Positions 17,289 to 27,400 of a stretch of DNA of 64,000 nt are shown in pieces. The position numbers were made by a program, and so were the translations under genes. Within the stretch, counting starts at the first letter, position 1. Each line of letters starts with the position of its first letter. The notes beneath the pieces were generated by a model. It had not been told where the DNA came from, did no database searches, and saw nothing but the letters and a program-made list of their open reading frames with translations. Origin of the DNA: Pelagomonas calceolata (taxonomy: Eukaryota; Sar; Pelagophyceae; Pelagomonadales; Pelagomonadaceae); contig CAKKNE010000002.1 in assembly GCA_918797485.1 (NCBI GenBank), positions 4,988,501 to 5,052,500 on the forward strand, in the 5' to 3' direction.

Positions 17289-17816
17289 TTATGACGGCTC
17301 CTCGACGGTCGCGTCGTCGGCGGCCGCGTCCTTCTTCGCGGCCTTGCGGGCCTTCCGGGCCTCGCGCTCGGCCTTGGCCCTCGCCTTCTTCTCCTCCTTG
17401 GAGAGCTTCTCCTTCTTCTCGAAGAGGCCCTCGCCCTTTTGGATCGGCGCGACGGCGGAGACGTGCTCCTTCGGCCGAGGCTTGCTCGAGGGGGGTTGCG
17501 AGCCAACGTCGTAGTCGTCCAAGTACACGGCCGTCCCGGCGGACTTGCCCCAGAGCATGCGCTCGTCGCAGAGCATGCCTTCGCTGACGACGCCGCCGAC
17601 GTTCGCCTTCTTCACGGGCTCGTCGAGGCCGCTCACCTCCGCGCCGACGCGCGCCACGACGATGCGTTTGCCGACCTTCTCGGGCAGCACGTTCGGCGCG
17701 TTCGACACGACGGTGAACTCCTTCTCGCCGTCGCTCACGGTGCACTTCTTCAACTTATCCTTGCCCGCTATAGCTTCGACGGCCAGCAGCTCGCAGACTA
17801 CGATGTCGGGATGCAT
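17289..17816 (-). CDS. tRNA-binding OB-fold protein (EMAPII/Arc1-like)
   Basis: 175 residues from ATG 17816. The body follows the tRNA-binding domain pattern: DIVVCELLAVEAIAGKDKLK, CTVSDGEKEFTVVSNAPNV, GKRIVVARVGAEVSG and VGGVVSEGMLCDERML, comparable to DIRVGKI...HPDADxLY...VVSGL...V....KMRGVESxGMvLCAS. The C-terminus is a Lys/Ala/Glu-rich coiled tail. It would bind tRNA as an accessory factor of aminoacyl-tRNA synthetases. The frame continues upstream without ATG to 17873. Convergent with gene B, 84 bp apart; its 3' end was copied into the duplication junction. Confidence 0.7.
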   Translation of the reverse strand: MHPDIVVCELLAVEAIAGKDKLKKCTVSDGEKEFTVVSNAPNVLPEKVGKRIVVARVGAEVSGLDEPVKKANVGGVVSEGMLCDERMLWGKSAGTAVYLDDYDVGSQPPSSKPRPKEHVSAVAPIQKGEGLFEKKEKLSKEEKKARAKAEREARKARKAAKKDAAADDATVEEPS

Positions 17817-18022
17817 CGCCGCGACAAATGTCGGCTTTACGGTGCCCTGCTGCCTGCTGCAGCGACTGCACACTGCCAGCTAGCTGCAGTTGCGGTCCAA
17901 GTGGATGATCAATCGCCTTGGCGCGTTTGTGCGAATTAATCGTTATTGATCAAGAACCTTGGCGCAGTTTTTGCGGCAAACTAGTCGTTATTACACAACA
18001 TGTACGCGGATGTGGTACGGTT

Positions 18023-18045
18023 TCTAGTGTCTTACATACGCTAGC
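18023..18045 (+). promoter_or_regulatory. CTAGTGTC palindromic 5'-flank motif, copy 4
   Basis: TCTAGTGTCTTACATACG then CTAGC. It lies 55 bp upstream of the methyltransferase ATG (18100) and 207 bp upstream of the tRNA-binding gene ATG (17816). Confidence 0.65.
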
Positions 18046-18099
18046 TCTGAGTCGGTGCACCCAATGACTGCCGCTCATAGATACAGCATTGCTCGAAAA

Positions 18100-19014
18100 A
18101 TGAAGCTGCTCTGCCTTGCACAGCTCCTTCACTTCGCTCACGCTGCGCAGCCTGCCCTCAGACGCCGCTCTCTCATTGCTACTGCTCCGCTGACGCTGCT
18201 GCGGCCGGCGCACGCGGCCGAGCGCTACATCGATCAAAAGGTCGTCGCTGAACTAGGCGCCGACGGGCAGCCCGTCGCGTACGAGACCGTGCGGCGCCTC
18301 ACGGGCGAGGGCACGGGCCTGGATCTGTCGCGGAACGAGGACATCTCAGAGCGGATCTTCATCGACGCCGCGAACTGGCCCGCGGCGGCGCCCTTCTCGG
18401 AAAACGACTTCAAGCGGCTCGACGAGAATGACGACGCGCAGTTCTATCCCGCCCAGCAGCCGCGCCTGGTCTATCATATTGATGAGGGCGCCGTCGCCGC
18501 GCTGACGGCGTACTACAAGCGCGAGATCAAGCCGGGGAGTGACGTCCTCGACATCTGCAGCAGCTGGGTCAGCCACTACCCGCAGAACCTGAAGATGGGA
18601 CGCGTCGCCGGCACAGGGATGAACGAGCGAGAACTGCGGGCGAACACGCAGCTCACGGAGTTCACGCAGCGCGATTTGAACAAGGTCCCGCAGCTACCGT
18701 ACAAGGACCGGAGCTTCGACGTGGTAACGTGTGTGGTCTCCATTGATTATCTTACTCAGCCGATCAAAATCCTGAAGGAAGCCCGGCGCGTGTTGCGGCC
18801 GGGCGGAAAGGTCATCCTCTCGCAGTCTAACCGGATGTTTATGACGAAAGCGGTGCGGATGTGGGTCAGCATGGGCGACGAGGACCATCTGGAGTTGATC
18901 GGTCAATATTTGAAGTACGCCGGCGGCTACGGTGCGCCGGCGGCGTACGACATCTCCGCGAAGGGCCGCGGGGCGCGGGACCCGATGTATATCGTGACCG
19001 CGACGGCCGTGTAG
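18100..19014 (+). CDS. Plastid-lumen-targeted SAM methyltransferase
   Basis: 304 residues from ATG 18100. This start gives a signal peptide (MKLLCLAQLLHFAHAAQP) followed by a twin-Arg lumen-type signal (RRRSLIATAPLTLLRPAHA, then AE). ATG 18064 would bury the signal. The C-terminal half is a class I methyltransferase: motif I VLDICSSWVSHYP, acidic/Met loop, FDVVTCVVSIDYL, and EARRVLRPGGKVILSQS. The glycine-rich motif I is degenerate (CSSWVS instead of GxGxG), which is known in some algal and plant plastid members. Substrate unknown. Confidence 0.7.
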   Translation: MKLLCLAQLLHFAHAAQPALRRRSLIATAPLTLLRPAHAAERYIDQKVVAELGADGQPVAYETVRRLTGEGTGLDLSRNEDISERIFIDAANWPAAAPFSENDFKRLDENDDAQFYPAQQPRLVYHIDEGAVAALTAYYKREIKPGSDVLDICSSWVSHYPQNLKMGRVAGTGMNERELRANTQLTEFTQRDLNKVPQLPYKDRSFDVVTCVVSIDYLTQPIKILKEARRVLRPGGKVILSQSNRMFMTKAVRMWVSMGDEDHLELIGQYLKYAGGYGAPAAYDISAKGRGARDPMYIVTATAV

Positions 19015-19097
19015 CGTAATTGTTGTTGTGTCTACTCGCTGCTTCGATGGCGTCAAGTTGTTACGGTGCTAGGACTAGTGGCGACGCGTCGATGCGG

Positions 19098-19121
19098 GCT
19101 AGTGCCTTACATGCCGCTAGC
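19098..19121 (+). promoter_or_regulatory. CTAGTGTC palindromic 5'-flank motif, copy 5
   Basis: GCTAGTGCCTTACATG then CCGCTAGC, 24 bp, 182 bp upstream of the selenouridine synthase ATG. The gene on the left ends at 19014 in the same direction, so this copy can only serve the SelU-type gene. Confidence 0.65.
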
Positions 19122-19302
19122 TGTCGCTGCGGCTGGTCCAAAAAGCCCTGCTGCTCATCGAGCAGCGGTGTTCACACAGCGAAGGCTTATCTAAACAAAG
19201 GCTCTTACATTGGCAGAGCTCGGGCAAACCAGAACGCCACCCCTAGACGCGCCGTCGACGCATACACAGCCCACATCAACCACAGCGCTCTGACGCAAAA
19301 CG

Positions 19303-21168
19303 ATGCGACGCCACCTCGCGACAGCGCTCCTCGCGACCGCCGCCAGCGCGCTCGTGCCCCCGGCCGCACCGCGACGATCAAAAGCGCTGCGCACGCGCGA
19401 CGCGGGCGTCGCCCACAAAATTCCAATTATAGAGGGCGAGGCCGTGGACCCGGCCTCGGACCCGAGCCGGCCGCGCTGGCTCTACGCACCGTCCAAAGTA
19501 CCGAACGCGAGCCACTGGGACGTCGTCCTCGACGCGCGGTCGCCGTCCGAATTTGAAGAAGACCGCATTTTGGGCGCGCTCTCGACGCCCGTCCTGGACG
19601 ACGATGAACGCGCCGAGGTCGGCACGCTCTACGCTTCCAATAGTTTTCAAGCGCGAGTGCGCGGGGCTTCTTTGGTCGCCAACCGCCTCGCCCACATCTT
19701 ACAAGATGACCGCATCGCCACGCTCCCGCGCGACGCGCGCATTCTGGTGTACTGCTGGCGCGGCGGCGACAGATCGGGATCCTTGGCCCATGCGCTGTCG
19801 CGAATAGGCTGGCACGTGGCATTGTTACAGGGAGGTTATAAAGCTTACCGGAAGCTGGTGCGGGAGGCGTTGTATGAGGATAGTGAAGGTGCATTATTGA
19901 GGAACTGCGTGGCTATTGGAGGGGCCACGGGCTCGGGCAAAGGCCTTATTTTAGATGCTCTATCAGCGCGGGGCGCGCAAGTGATCGATCTGGAAGGTTT
20001 AGCGTCGCATCGGGGTTCTATCTTAGGGGCGGAACCTGGTGTAAAACAGCCCACCCAGAAGCACTTCGAATCGAGGCTCTACAACGCTCTGAAAGCGCTC
20101 GACCCGTCGCGGCCGACCTTTGTTGAATTAGAATCAGCCAAGATCGGGCGCTTGGATGTTCCTAGACCTATTTTTCGAAGGTTAATTGAAGCGCCCGTCG
20201 TGGAAGTGCAGGTGCCGGTCGAGAGTAGGGTAAAGTGGATCCGCGAGGGCTATTCGCACTTCGAGGATGGTGGCGAAGGCACGGCACAGCTCCGACGGTT
20301 GCTCGACTTCTGCGCGCCTACTGCTGGCAAGAAGACCGTAGCGAGGTGGAATTCGTTAATTGACCAAGAGGACTGGGATGCTTTTGTTACAGATATGCTC
20401 GAGAGCCACTACGACGTCGGGTATCAACGTTCTCGCGCTAGAGACCGTAGGAATGCCGGTGTGAGTCAAGAGGAGCCCTTCTACGTCGACATGGCCTCGA
20501 CGCGTGACGACGACGTGTCCACATGTGCAGCGCAGATCTTGGAGCGCTTTTCCCGTCCGAAGTTGCGGGTGGCCGTCCACAAGCCAAGTAGACAGCCGCT
20601 GACGGTCATGCACGCTTCATTACGAGAAGGAGAGACTGGTGAAGTCTCTGCAGAGGAACTTACGAACGACCAAATTGTGAAATTCGTGAGAGAGGAGGTC
20701 ACGGATCAGGAGGTCAACGAATTGGTTTGGCGCTGTTTGGGGTACAAACGGACGAGCGACGGCTGGAATGCCGATCATGTTTTTCCGAAGTGGGCCGCGA
20801 AGTACCCGCAGCCGCCCGATTTGATAGGTGTCACGCGGACCTACTCGAAGGACGTCGACGAAGTCGTGCTCAGGGCCAACCAGGCCCTCGTCGCGTCGAT
20901 CCCCATGAAGTACAAGGGGGGCATCAAGGAGCACCTCCGGAAAGTGGGCTGGACCGGGTATCTGCTGGAAGGCCTCACGCCGAACAAAACTCGTCGTGCA
21001 CAATGCGCGAATTGGGTGTTGTACTACCGGGAGGCGCTGTTCGGGAAGAGCCTGGAGGAATTGAAGGCGGCTCGATCAAGGGATATTGAGGCGGAGAACG
21101 AGAAGCTGCGGAGAGCGGGGAAGATGCTGCGTTCAGCGAAGGGGGAAGCTTCGGGTAAGGATGGGTAG
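19303..21168 (+). CDS. mnmH: tRNA 2-selenouridine synthase fused to DUF1823
   Basis: 621 residues, no intron. After a targeting-like N-terminus, a rhodanese domain (about 70-190) carries the SelU active-site motif VYCWRGGDRSGS with Cys151 and LLQGGYKAYRKLV. A P-loop domain follows (GGATGSGKG at 206-214, QVIDLEGLASHRGSILG, QPTQKHFESRL), all hallmarks of MnmH/SelU, which converts 2-thiouridine to 2-selenouridine at the tRNA wobble base using selenophosphate. Residues about 450-590 match DUF1823, otherwise a stand-alone cyanobacterial/plastid protein (VWRCLGYKR, WAAKYPQPPDLIG, TRRAQCANWVLYY). The fusion lies in one uninterrupted frame. Organelle location is inferred. Confidence 0.85.
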   Translation: MRRHLATALLATAASALVPPAAPRRSKALRTRDAGVAHKIPIIEGEAVDPASDPSRPRWLYAPSKVPNASHWDVVLDARSPSEFEEDRILGALSTPVLDDDERAEVGTLYASNSFQARVRGASLVANRLAHILQDDRIATLPRDARILVYCWRGGDRSGSLAHALSRIGWHVALLQGGYKAYRKLVREALYEDSEGALLRNCVAIGGATGSGKGLILDALSARGAQVIDLEGLASHRGSILGAEPGVKQPTQKHFESRLYNALKALDPSRPTFVELESAKIGRLDVPRPIFRRLIEAPVVEVQVPVESRVKWIREGYSHFEDGGEGTAQLRRLLDFCAPTAGKKTVARWNSLIDQEDWDAFVTDMLESHYDVGYQRSRARDRRNAGVSQEEPFYVDMASTRDDDVSTCAAQILERFSRPKLRVAVHKPSRQPLTVMHASLREGETGEVSAEELTNDQIVKFVREEVTDQEVNELVWRCLGYKRTSDGWNADHVFPKWAAKYPQPPDLIGVTRTYSKDVDEVVLRANQALVASIPMKYKGGIKEHLRKVGWTGYLLEGLTPNKTRRAQCANWVLYYREALFGKSLEELKAARSRDIEAENEKLRRAGKMLRSAKGEASGKDG

Positions 21169-21478
21169 CTTTCTCCGCGTCGACGGCGTCGGGGTGGCGT
21201 AACACTCGGTGCGGAGGCGTTGGGGTCTCGGGCATACAGTCAGACCCCGCCGCGTCGGCGCAGGTGTCGGCACTACCTATGGTGCCGAGCGCCGAGCGCC
21301 GAGCGCACCCCTTTCCGCCGGTCGAAACGCTGCTCCCCGCGTCTGTAGATAGGTTTCCATGCTTCCACACATGCCCTGCATACGAGCAAAAAAAGCGATC
21401 ATATATACCTATGGTGCCGAGCGCCACGGCCAGGCCTCAGCCTATCGCTAAGCAAGGCAAGACTAGTAGTAACATATC
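21169..21478. other. Convergent 3' flanks
   Basis: 310 bp between the stop codons of the SelU-type gene and dynein. A short direct repeat (GGTGCCGAGCGCC at about 21281 and 21413) is present; no gene seen. A CGCGTCGACGGCG core at about 21177 resembles introner cores. Confidence 0.4.
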
Positions 21479-24400
21479 TTACTTGGACGCGACGTCCATG
21501 ATCAGCGCCGTGCCGGCCAGGACCCACTTCGCCGCCGGCGCTTTGGTCTTCAACGGCGCTGAAAAGACGTACGTCGGCCCGCGCCGCAAATGCTTGTAGC
21601 AGGGACATTCGTAAATGTTCGACTCGGTCTTGTCCGCGGGGGCCGCCTTGCAGTTGATGACTGGCATGAGGCAGGTCATCTCGCCCGCCGCCGATGGAGC
21701 GAGCATGGCGCCCTGCATGTCCCACCGAGCACCCTCTAAAGATAGACCGTAGACGTAGGCGCCGTCCCGAGAATGGGCACTAAACTCCGAAGGCTCCATG
21801 CGCTTCGTGACCTCCGTCGCGACTCGTAGTTTGTCCAACTCTAGGGATTGGGCTTGTGCGGTCGTCTGCATCACGGCCGTCAAGAATGACGTCGGATTAA
21901 ATAATCCCGAGAGCCAAGTCACGACCGGGATGTCGGTCGGGCCTTGAGTCCACTCGCGGAGCTGCTCCAGTCGGCCTTTGAGGTTGGCCAGCCAGGTCGT
22001 CAAGCCCCGAATAGAGGGATAGGCGACCTTCGACCACGCGCCGGGTACCCTATCCAGGAATAACGCATCTTGCAAGCGCTCCATGTGGTCGCCCATGGTG
22101 AGCTCACCCTTGAAGCCTAGATCCAACTCTTCTAAGGTAGCGAGCATGGTTTCTATGAGTGCATTCATCAACTCGCACTCCTGCAGGAATACCGTATGAT
22201 ACGGCCCCGGCTCATCTAACAAGCTTAGAACAGCGTCGATGTCGAAGATAGCGTCCCTATGGTTCTCCAGGATATCCTGCAAAGCACTTTCAGCAACAGT
22301 TTGTTTCGACGCGCCTTCCTCGCCCGACGCCTCGTCGCCGGCCCCCAAGTCTAGGATGGATAGACATAGCTGCTCGGACTGGTCCGTCCGGAAGCCGATC
22401 TCCGCATTGGGGTGGAACCCGAAAGCCAATGGGCTGTCGCCCTGCATCGTCTGCTCGACGTGCTGCAACACCTTGTCGAAAGAGTCGGAAGTCTGCGGCG
22501 CCGCGAAGTACTGCAGCTTGACATCGGGGTACGGATACATGTCCATCTCGTCGAGGAGCTCGTCCTTCATGTAAAACCGCAAATATTCTTGACACACGAG
22601 TCGATCAAAATCGTTCACGATGTGGCCGCCGTACATGATCTCCCCAAATAAGTAGCGGAGGTCGTCCCAGGGCACCTTCGTGGGCGCGTTCTCCATGTAG
22701 TTTTTGAGGACCGAGGCCGAATTGATTAAGTCGCCCACCGCGAACGGGTAGTGCATGTTCCGGCCCTGGGCCCCGAACTTTCTTCTCTCGAGCATGACGG
22801 CGTGGAAATGGCATAATCCAAAAAGAATGCCCCGCGTCCTGCCTTCGAGCTCTTCATACTCTTCGCGACTGAACGTACAAAAAGCCTGTTTTATATTCGC
22901 TTTCAAGCCGCTGGGAGGATCAGACGTGAGCTTTATGGACCGGTCGAGGATGCCGATCGGGATGCTGTTCGACGGATCAGAAGACATGAACACGCGGAAG
23001 TTCTCGTGACTGCCGGACGAGGCATATTCATCTAATAATTTTTCCACTTTCTTCAGCCACCGCGGCATCAAATGGACGTTGTTCAAGATCACCCAGTGGC
23101 CACTGCGATGCGCCGCTTCCAACCGCTCCTGCGCGACGACGTCCTGCCCTTGACCGAGCGACACGTTAAAGTAGGTCTCGCCGGCCTTCATGCCATCTCT
23201 CTCGGCTAGCTTGTCCACGTCCGCCACGACATTCGCGCCCGGCGACAGCACGAAGTAGATCGGGACCGTGGGCGAGGCGTCGTCGAAGGCCTGCTCCAAA
23301 ACGCCGAACGAGTTACTATCCGCATCCAAGTCGGCGTAGCCCGAACCACCCGGCAATGTCGTGCGCACGAACTGCATCAACGCCGACGTCAGTCGGTCCG
23401 GCCGCAGACATCTAACTACAAGTAGTTTCCGGAACGGCCTCCTGTCTAAGTCTCTCCAATCTAAAGGTAGTTTTTCCGTCTCGGGCGTGGCATGATTGAA
23501 CCACTCCGCGAAGCGCGGCGCGTTCTCCTCCAAGTCTGAGGGTAATTTCTCGAACCCTAGAGCCTCGACATCTGCCAAGGCGCAGACCATGGCCCAGTTC
23601 TGCGGCTGGAGCCACGGCGCCGGCGGATCTCCGGGGTCGTCCTTCTGCGGGCCTCTTAACAAGAATGCCAGGGCCTCGGGCGAGTAGCCGCTCAAAGCGG
23701 CGATCTTGGACCACGCGCCGCCTTCCCCTCCGTCTTCTGGAGTATCATTTAGGCCCTGCTGTAGTAAGCCTACCACTACTTGTACTAGGAAAACTAAACG
23801 ATGCCTTTCAAACAGCCCGCGCGCGACCCACTGGAAGATGGTCCACCGCACGCTCGACAAAAGAGCGTCGACGCGTTTCTTCGCGTCGTCAGACATGACC
23901 GCGCGCTTCATGCCGTTGTAGAAGAAGGTCTCGAACGACGCGAGGGAGTACTGGTAGGCGTACTGGATCTTGTTGAGCTGCAGGAGCATGAAGTAGAGAC
24001 AAGAAGCTTCGGCCGCGACGGGCCGGTAGACCTCGCGCGCCTCGTTGATGCCGATCTCCGTCTCCTTGCCCTTGGCCACGGCTCGCGCGATCTCACCGGC
24101 AGTAGCTTTGGTAGATTCCAGACCCTCGATGAGAGGTATATCAGATAAAATGTCCGCGGGCGCGTTCGCGAGCTTGTAGAGTAAGTCATCCTCCAAGCCT
24201 TTCAGCTGAATTTTATATTCATTAAAGGCCTGCACGAGTTCGTTCTTCTGCTGCTCGATGTCCGCCCGTTCCCTTCCTACGACCTTCGCTAGTAGTTGAT
24301 CCTCGAGACCCGACTGCGTAACTATAAAATTGATGAGCGTGCACTGCGCCGCGATCTCGGGCTTGTAGTGCGGGTTCGCCAGCCGCGTCTGGAGGTATAA

Positions 24401-27400
24401 TTTAAAGTTCGCGTCGTACTCGACGTCCTCGCCGCCGAAGCGCAAAAACATCTGCCGACCTTTTCTGATGACCGTCCTCGCCAGTACCGGATCCAGCACG
24501 GCGTCGATCTGCTCCCCAAGATTCTCGACGATGACGCAGTCGCCATTTCTTATGGCTTCCGTAACTCTAAACACCCAGTTCTTCTCGCCTAGCTGTAGTT
24601 GTACTATACCGTTTCCGGTCGCGACCGGTTCCTCGTCGCCGGCCTCTTCGGGGTTCCTCGCGGCCAGCTTCTCCGCGAGTTGAGCTTGCTGGACCTTCAG
24701 CCGCGCCTCTTCATGCGACCGGATCCAGGAGATGCCCTGGAGCTGCGGGTCGACGATGAGCGGCCACCGGTTGCAGTTCGTGATGATGGCGCCGTTCTCT
24801 ATACTAATCCGGTCCGCCGGCAGGCCCTCGTTCTGCCACGAGGCCTTCTGGCTATCATTCGTGAGTAGATCGAGCGGCTCGATGCCGCTCGTCATCGGGA
24901 TTTCTCTTCTAACAAGATCGGCGATCCAGAAGTCGGTCGTTAATCGCTTTCTGAACTGACTGCCGAAGGCTCCTATGTAACTAACAAAAGCAGCGCCTAG
25001 CAACACATCCCCAACGAGCGTCTTCTCCACCGACCGCAACCGTTCGACTTCGACGGTCCACCGATCATATTCGGAGGCTAAACCATTCGTCAACCGCTCC
25101 GCTAAATTAAGTCGATCCTGGCAGGCGTTCGCCACGGCCTCGACCTTGGCTTTTTCCGACGTCGCTTCGAGAAATTGCATCTGCAGCGCGTCGAGCGCCT
25201 CGTTAATCTTCGCTAATTTGGCGTCGACGACGGCCAGTTCGCCTTCCGCTTTAGCTTTCACGGCCTGGGCCGCGGCCAGGTCCTCCATGAGCGGCCGGAT
25301 CTTCTTGTAGACTTTGTTGTACGTGATAATGTTCACGACCCAGTTGCAGAGGTTCGCGGCCGCGGCCGACTTGCTCTTCATCTTGTCGTAGGAGAAGACC
25401 GGATCATCCAAGTAGGGCTGGACGCGCTTCACGAGGTCTTCCGCGATGTCCTCGCCCTTGAAGTCGATCAGACTTTGCAGGAAGGCGTCGACCTGCGCGG
25501 GAATCGTACCATCACGGAACCGTCTCCGTGCACTCACGCGACGCGTCGGCATCGCGTCGACGTCTTCATGAAGACCACGTCATGCGCGGAGCATCGCGGT
25601 GTCTCGACGCGGTCCGAACGGCCTCAAATTCGAAAAAGAAACCATTCTCTCGTGGAGACGACTCATATCAAGGAAGTGAAGACGCCGCAATCGCACTTTA
25701 GCCATCATCTTCTTCGCGGGGTCCCAGCCCAGCCCTTTCTTGCCCGCGCCCTTCACTAATATTAATAAAGCGTCGGTCACCTTGTCCACGCCACTCGGTG
25801 GCTTCGCGAAGGACTTTAGTTCCGTGACGGAGGCCTTGTCGAGGCAGTTGACCGCGTCCTTCGCGGCGTCCAATGCCGGCTGCGCGACAGCTAAATCCGA
25901 CGCCGCGCTTTCTTCAATCTTCCTCGCATCTTGAGCTGCACTATCAGCACGGCCTTGAACTATTTTCGCGGCGTCCTGCTCGCCCTCGGCGATGGCGCGC
26001 TGCTCGCCCATCCTTTCCAGGAAAACGTCGCATTCGGCCTTCTTCTTGTTGACGTCGACCATCTTTATCTTCAAGTCCTCTTTCAGGGCCGTCACGTCCT
26101 TGTTCGTGTTCTTCAGTGTTTGTAGACCGGTGGCTAGTCTTTCAATTTGATTGCTCATCTCCTGTCGTCGCTCAGCTAACAAACTCTTGTAGAACGAGAT
26201 CAGCTCCAGGAACGACGTCGGCGTCACGTAATTGTAGCGCTTCTCGACGACGAAGTACTGCTCCGACTGCGCACCGACGGACGCGTGGACCTCGGCGACG
26301 TGAAAACAAATGTTGTCCGCGACGTCGGACGGCCCCAAATCCACTTCATGCAAGAAATGCTGCGCGACGCTCACGAGGGCGTCCTTGGGCCAGGGGTGGA
26401 ACCAGTCGATGGCCGTGCAGTTGATGAGCGCGGGGAACTTTCTTGCTCTTATTCTAAACAACTCGCCAATAGGTGAAAAACAAAGTACGACATGCAGGTT
26501 GTGCCGCACGCGCCCGATGAAGTACTCCATCATGCTGTCCGACGTGTCCGCCACTCCTTCCGCCTTCGCCGCGTTCCGCAGCGCGCCGAAGATCGCGTCG
26601 TACTCGTCCCGCGAGAAGAGGTCGGGGATGATCCCCGACGCCAGCACGTCGTTGATGAACACGAGAAACTTTTCATCCACAATCTGGGAATCCGTGAGCA
26701 GAAAGGTGATGGGTTCCGCGGGCTTGACGCCGGCCCTGCGGTACAGCTCCTTGAGCTCCTCCTTGAGCTCGCTGACGCCGAACGTGCTCGTGACGGCGAC
26801 CTGCGTCACCGCGTTCCCGCAGATGAAACTGGCTAATCTCGCCAGAGATTGCTTGCCGCTCCCGCCCACGCCCACGAGCAGCGCGTTCCCTTGCGGGAAG
26901 CCGATGATCCTCGCGATGCGGACGACGTGGAGCATGGCCACGTCGAACAACACGAGGTTCATGATGGCGTTCGCCTCGTTGTACTCATTCAGTTGATCGT
27001 GCAGGACCTTCTTCAGGGCGGCCATCGATTTTATGGGTAAGTACGCCCGCGAGTCGTCCATGGTCGGCGTCGCGAACGTCGTCCACGCGTTCGGCCGCTT
27101 GAATAACAATTCTTGATCATCATCAATCACCCTTTTCGCCACGTCCACGACGATCTCCAGGCACCGCTGGATCTCCGTATTACTTATCAGTCGGTCCGCG
27201 TAGACGCGCTCGCACTCGTGCATCCAGAGCCTCGCCACTTTCAGGCCGTCCCGCACGTGGGCATGGTGGATGCTACACAAGCCTTGGAAGACCGCACTCA
27301 AATCCCTCATATTGAAGTTGTAGTGGAACTTCACCGCGCTCGGCAGGAAGCGGCTCGCCATCTCGCGGTGGATCGCGAGCGTGCCGTCCACGATGCCCTT

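Larger units (their letters stand above)
13610..17330 (+). repeat. Tandem duplication, unit 2
   Basis: Second copy of the unit: promoter homology at 13610-13676, gene B, and 3' flank through the end of the intact tRNA-binding gene. The last 370 bp of the coding region differ from unit 1 at only two positions seen (13258/17054 region and the Lys/Thr codon near 17109), far less than the middle of the genes. Confidence 0.75.

Noticed and set aside
19303-21168. Selenocysteine codons (in-frame TGA) in or near the SelU-type gene
   Set aside because: The active site is a plain Cys codon and no frame here continues with homology past a TGA.
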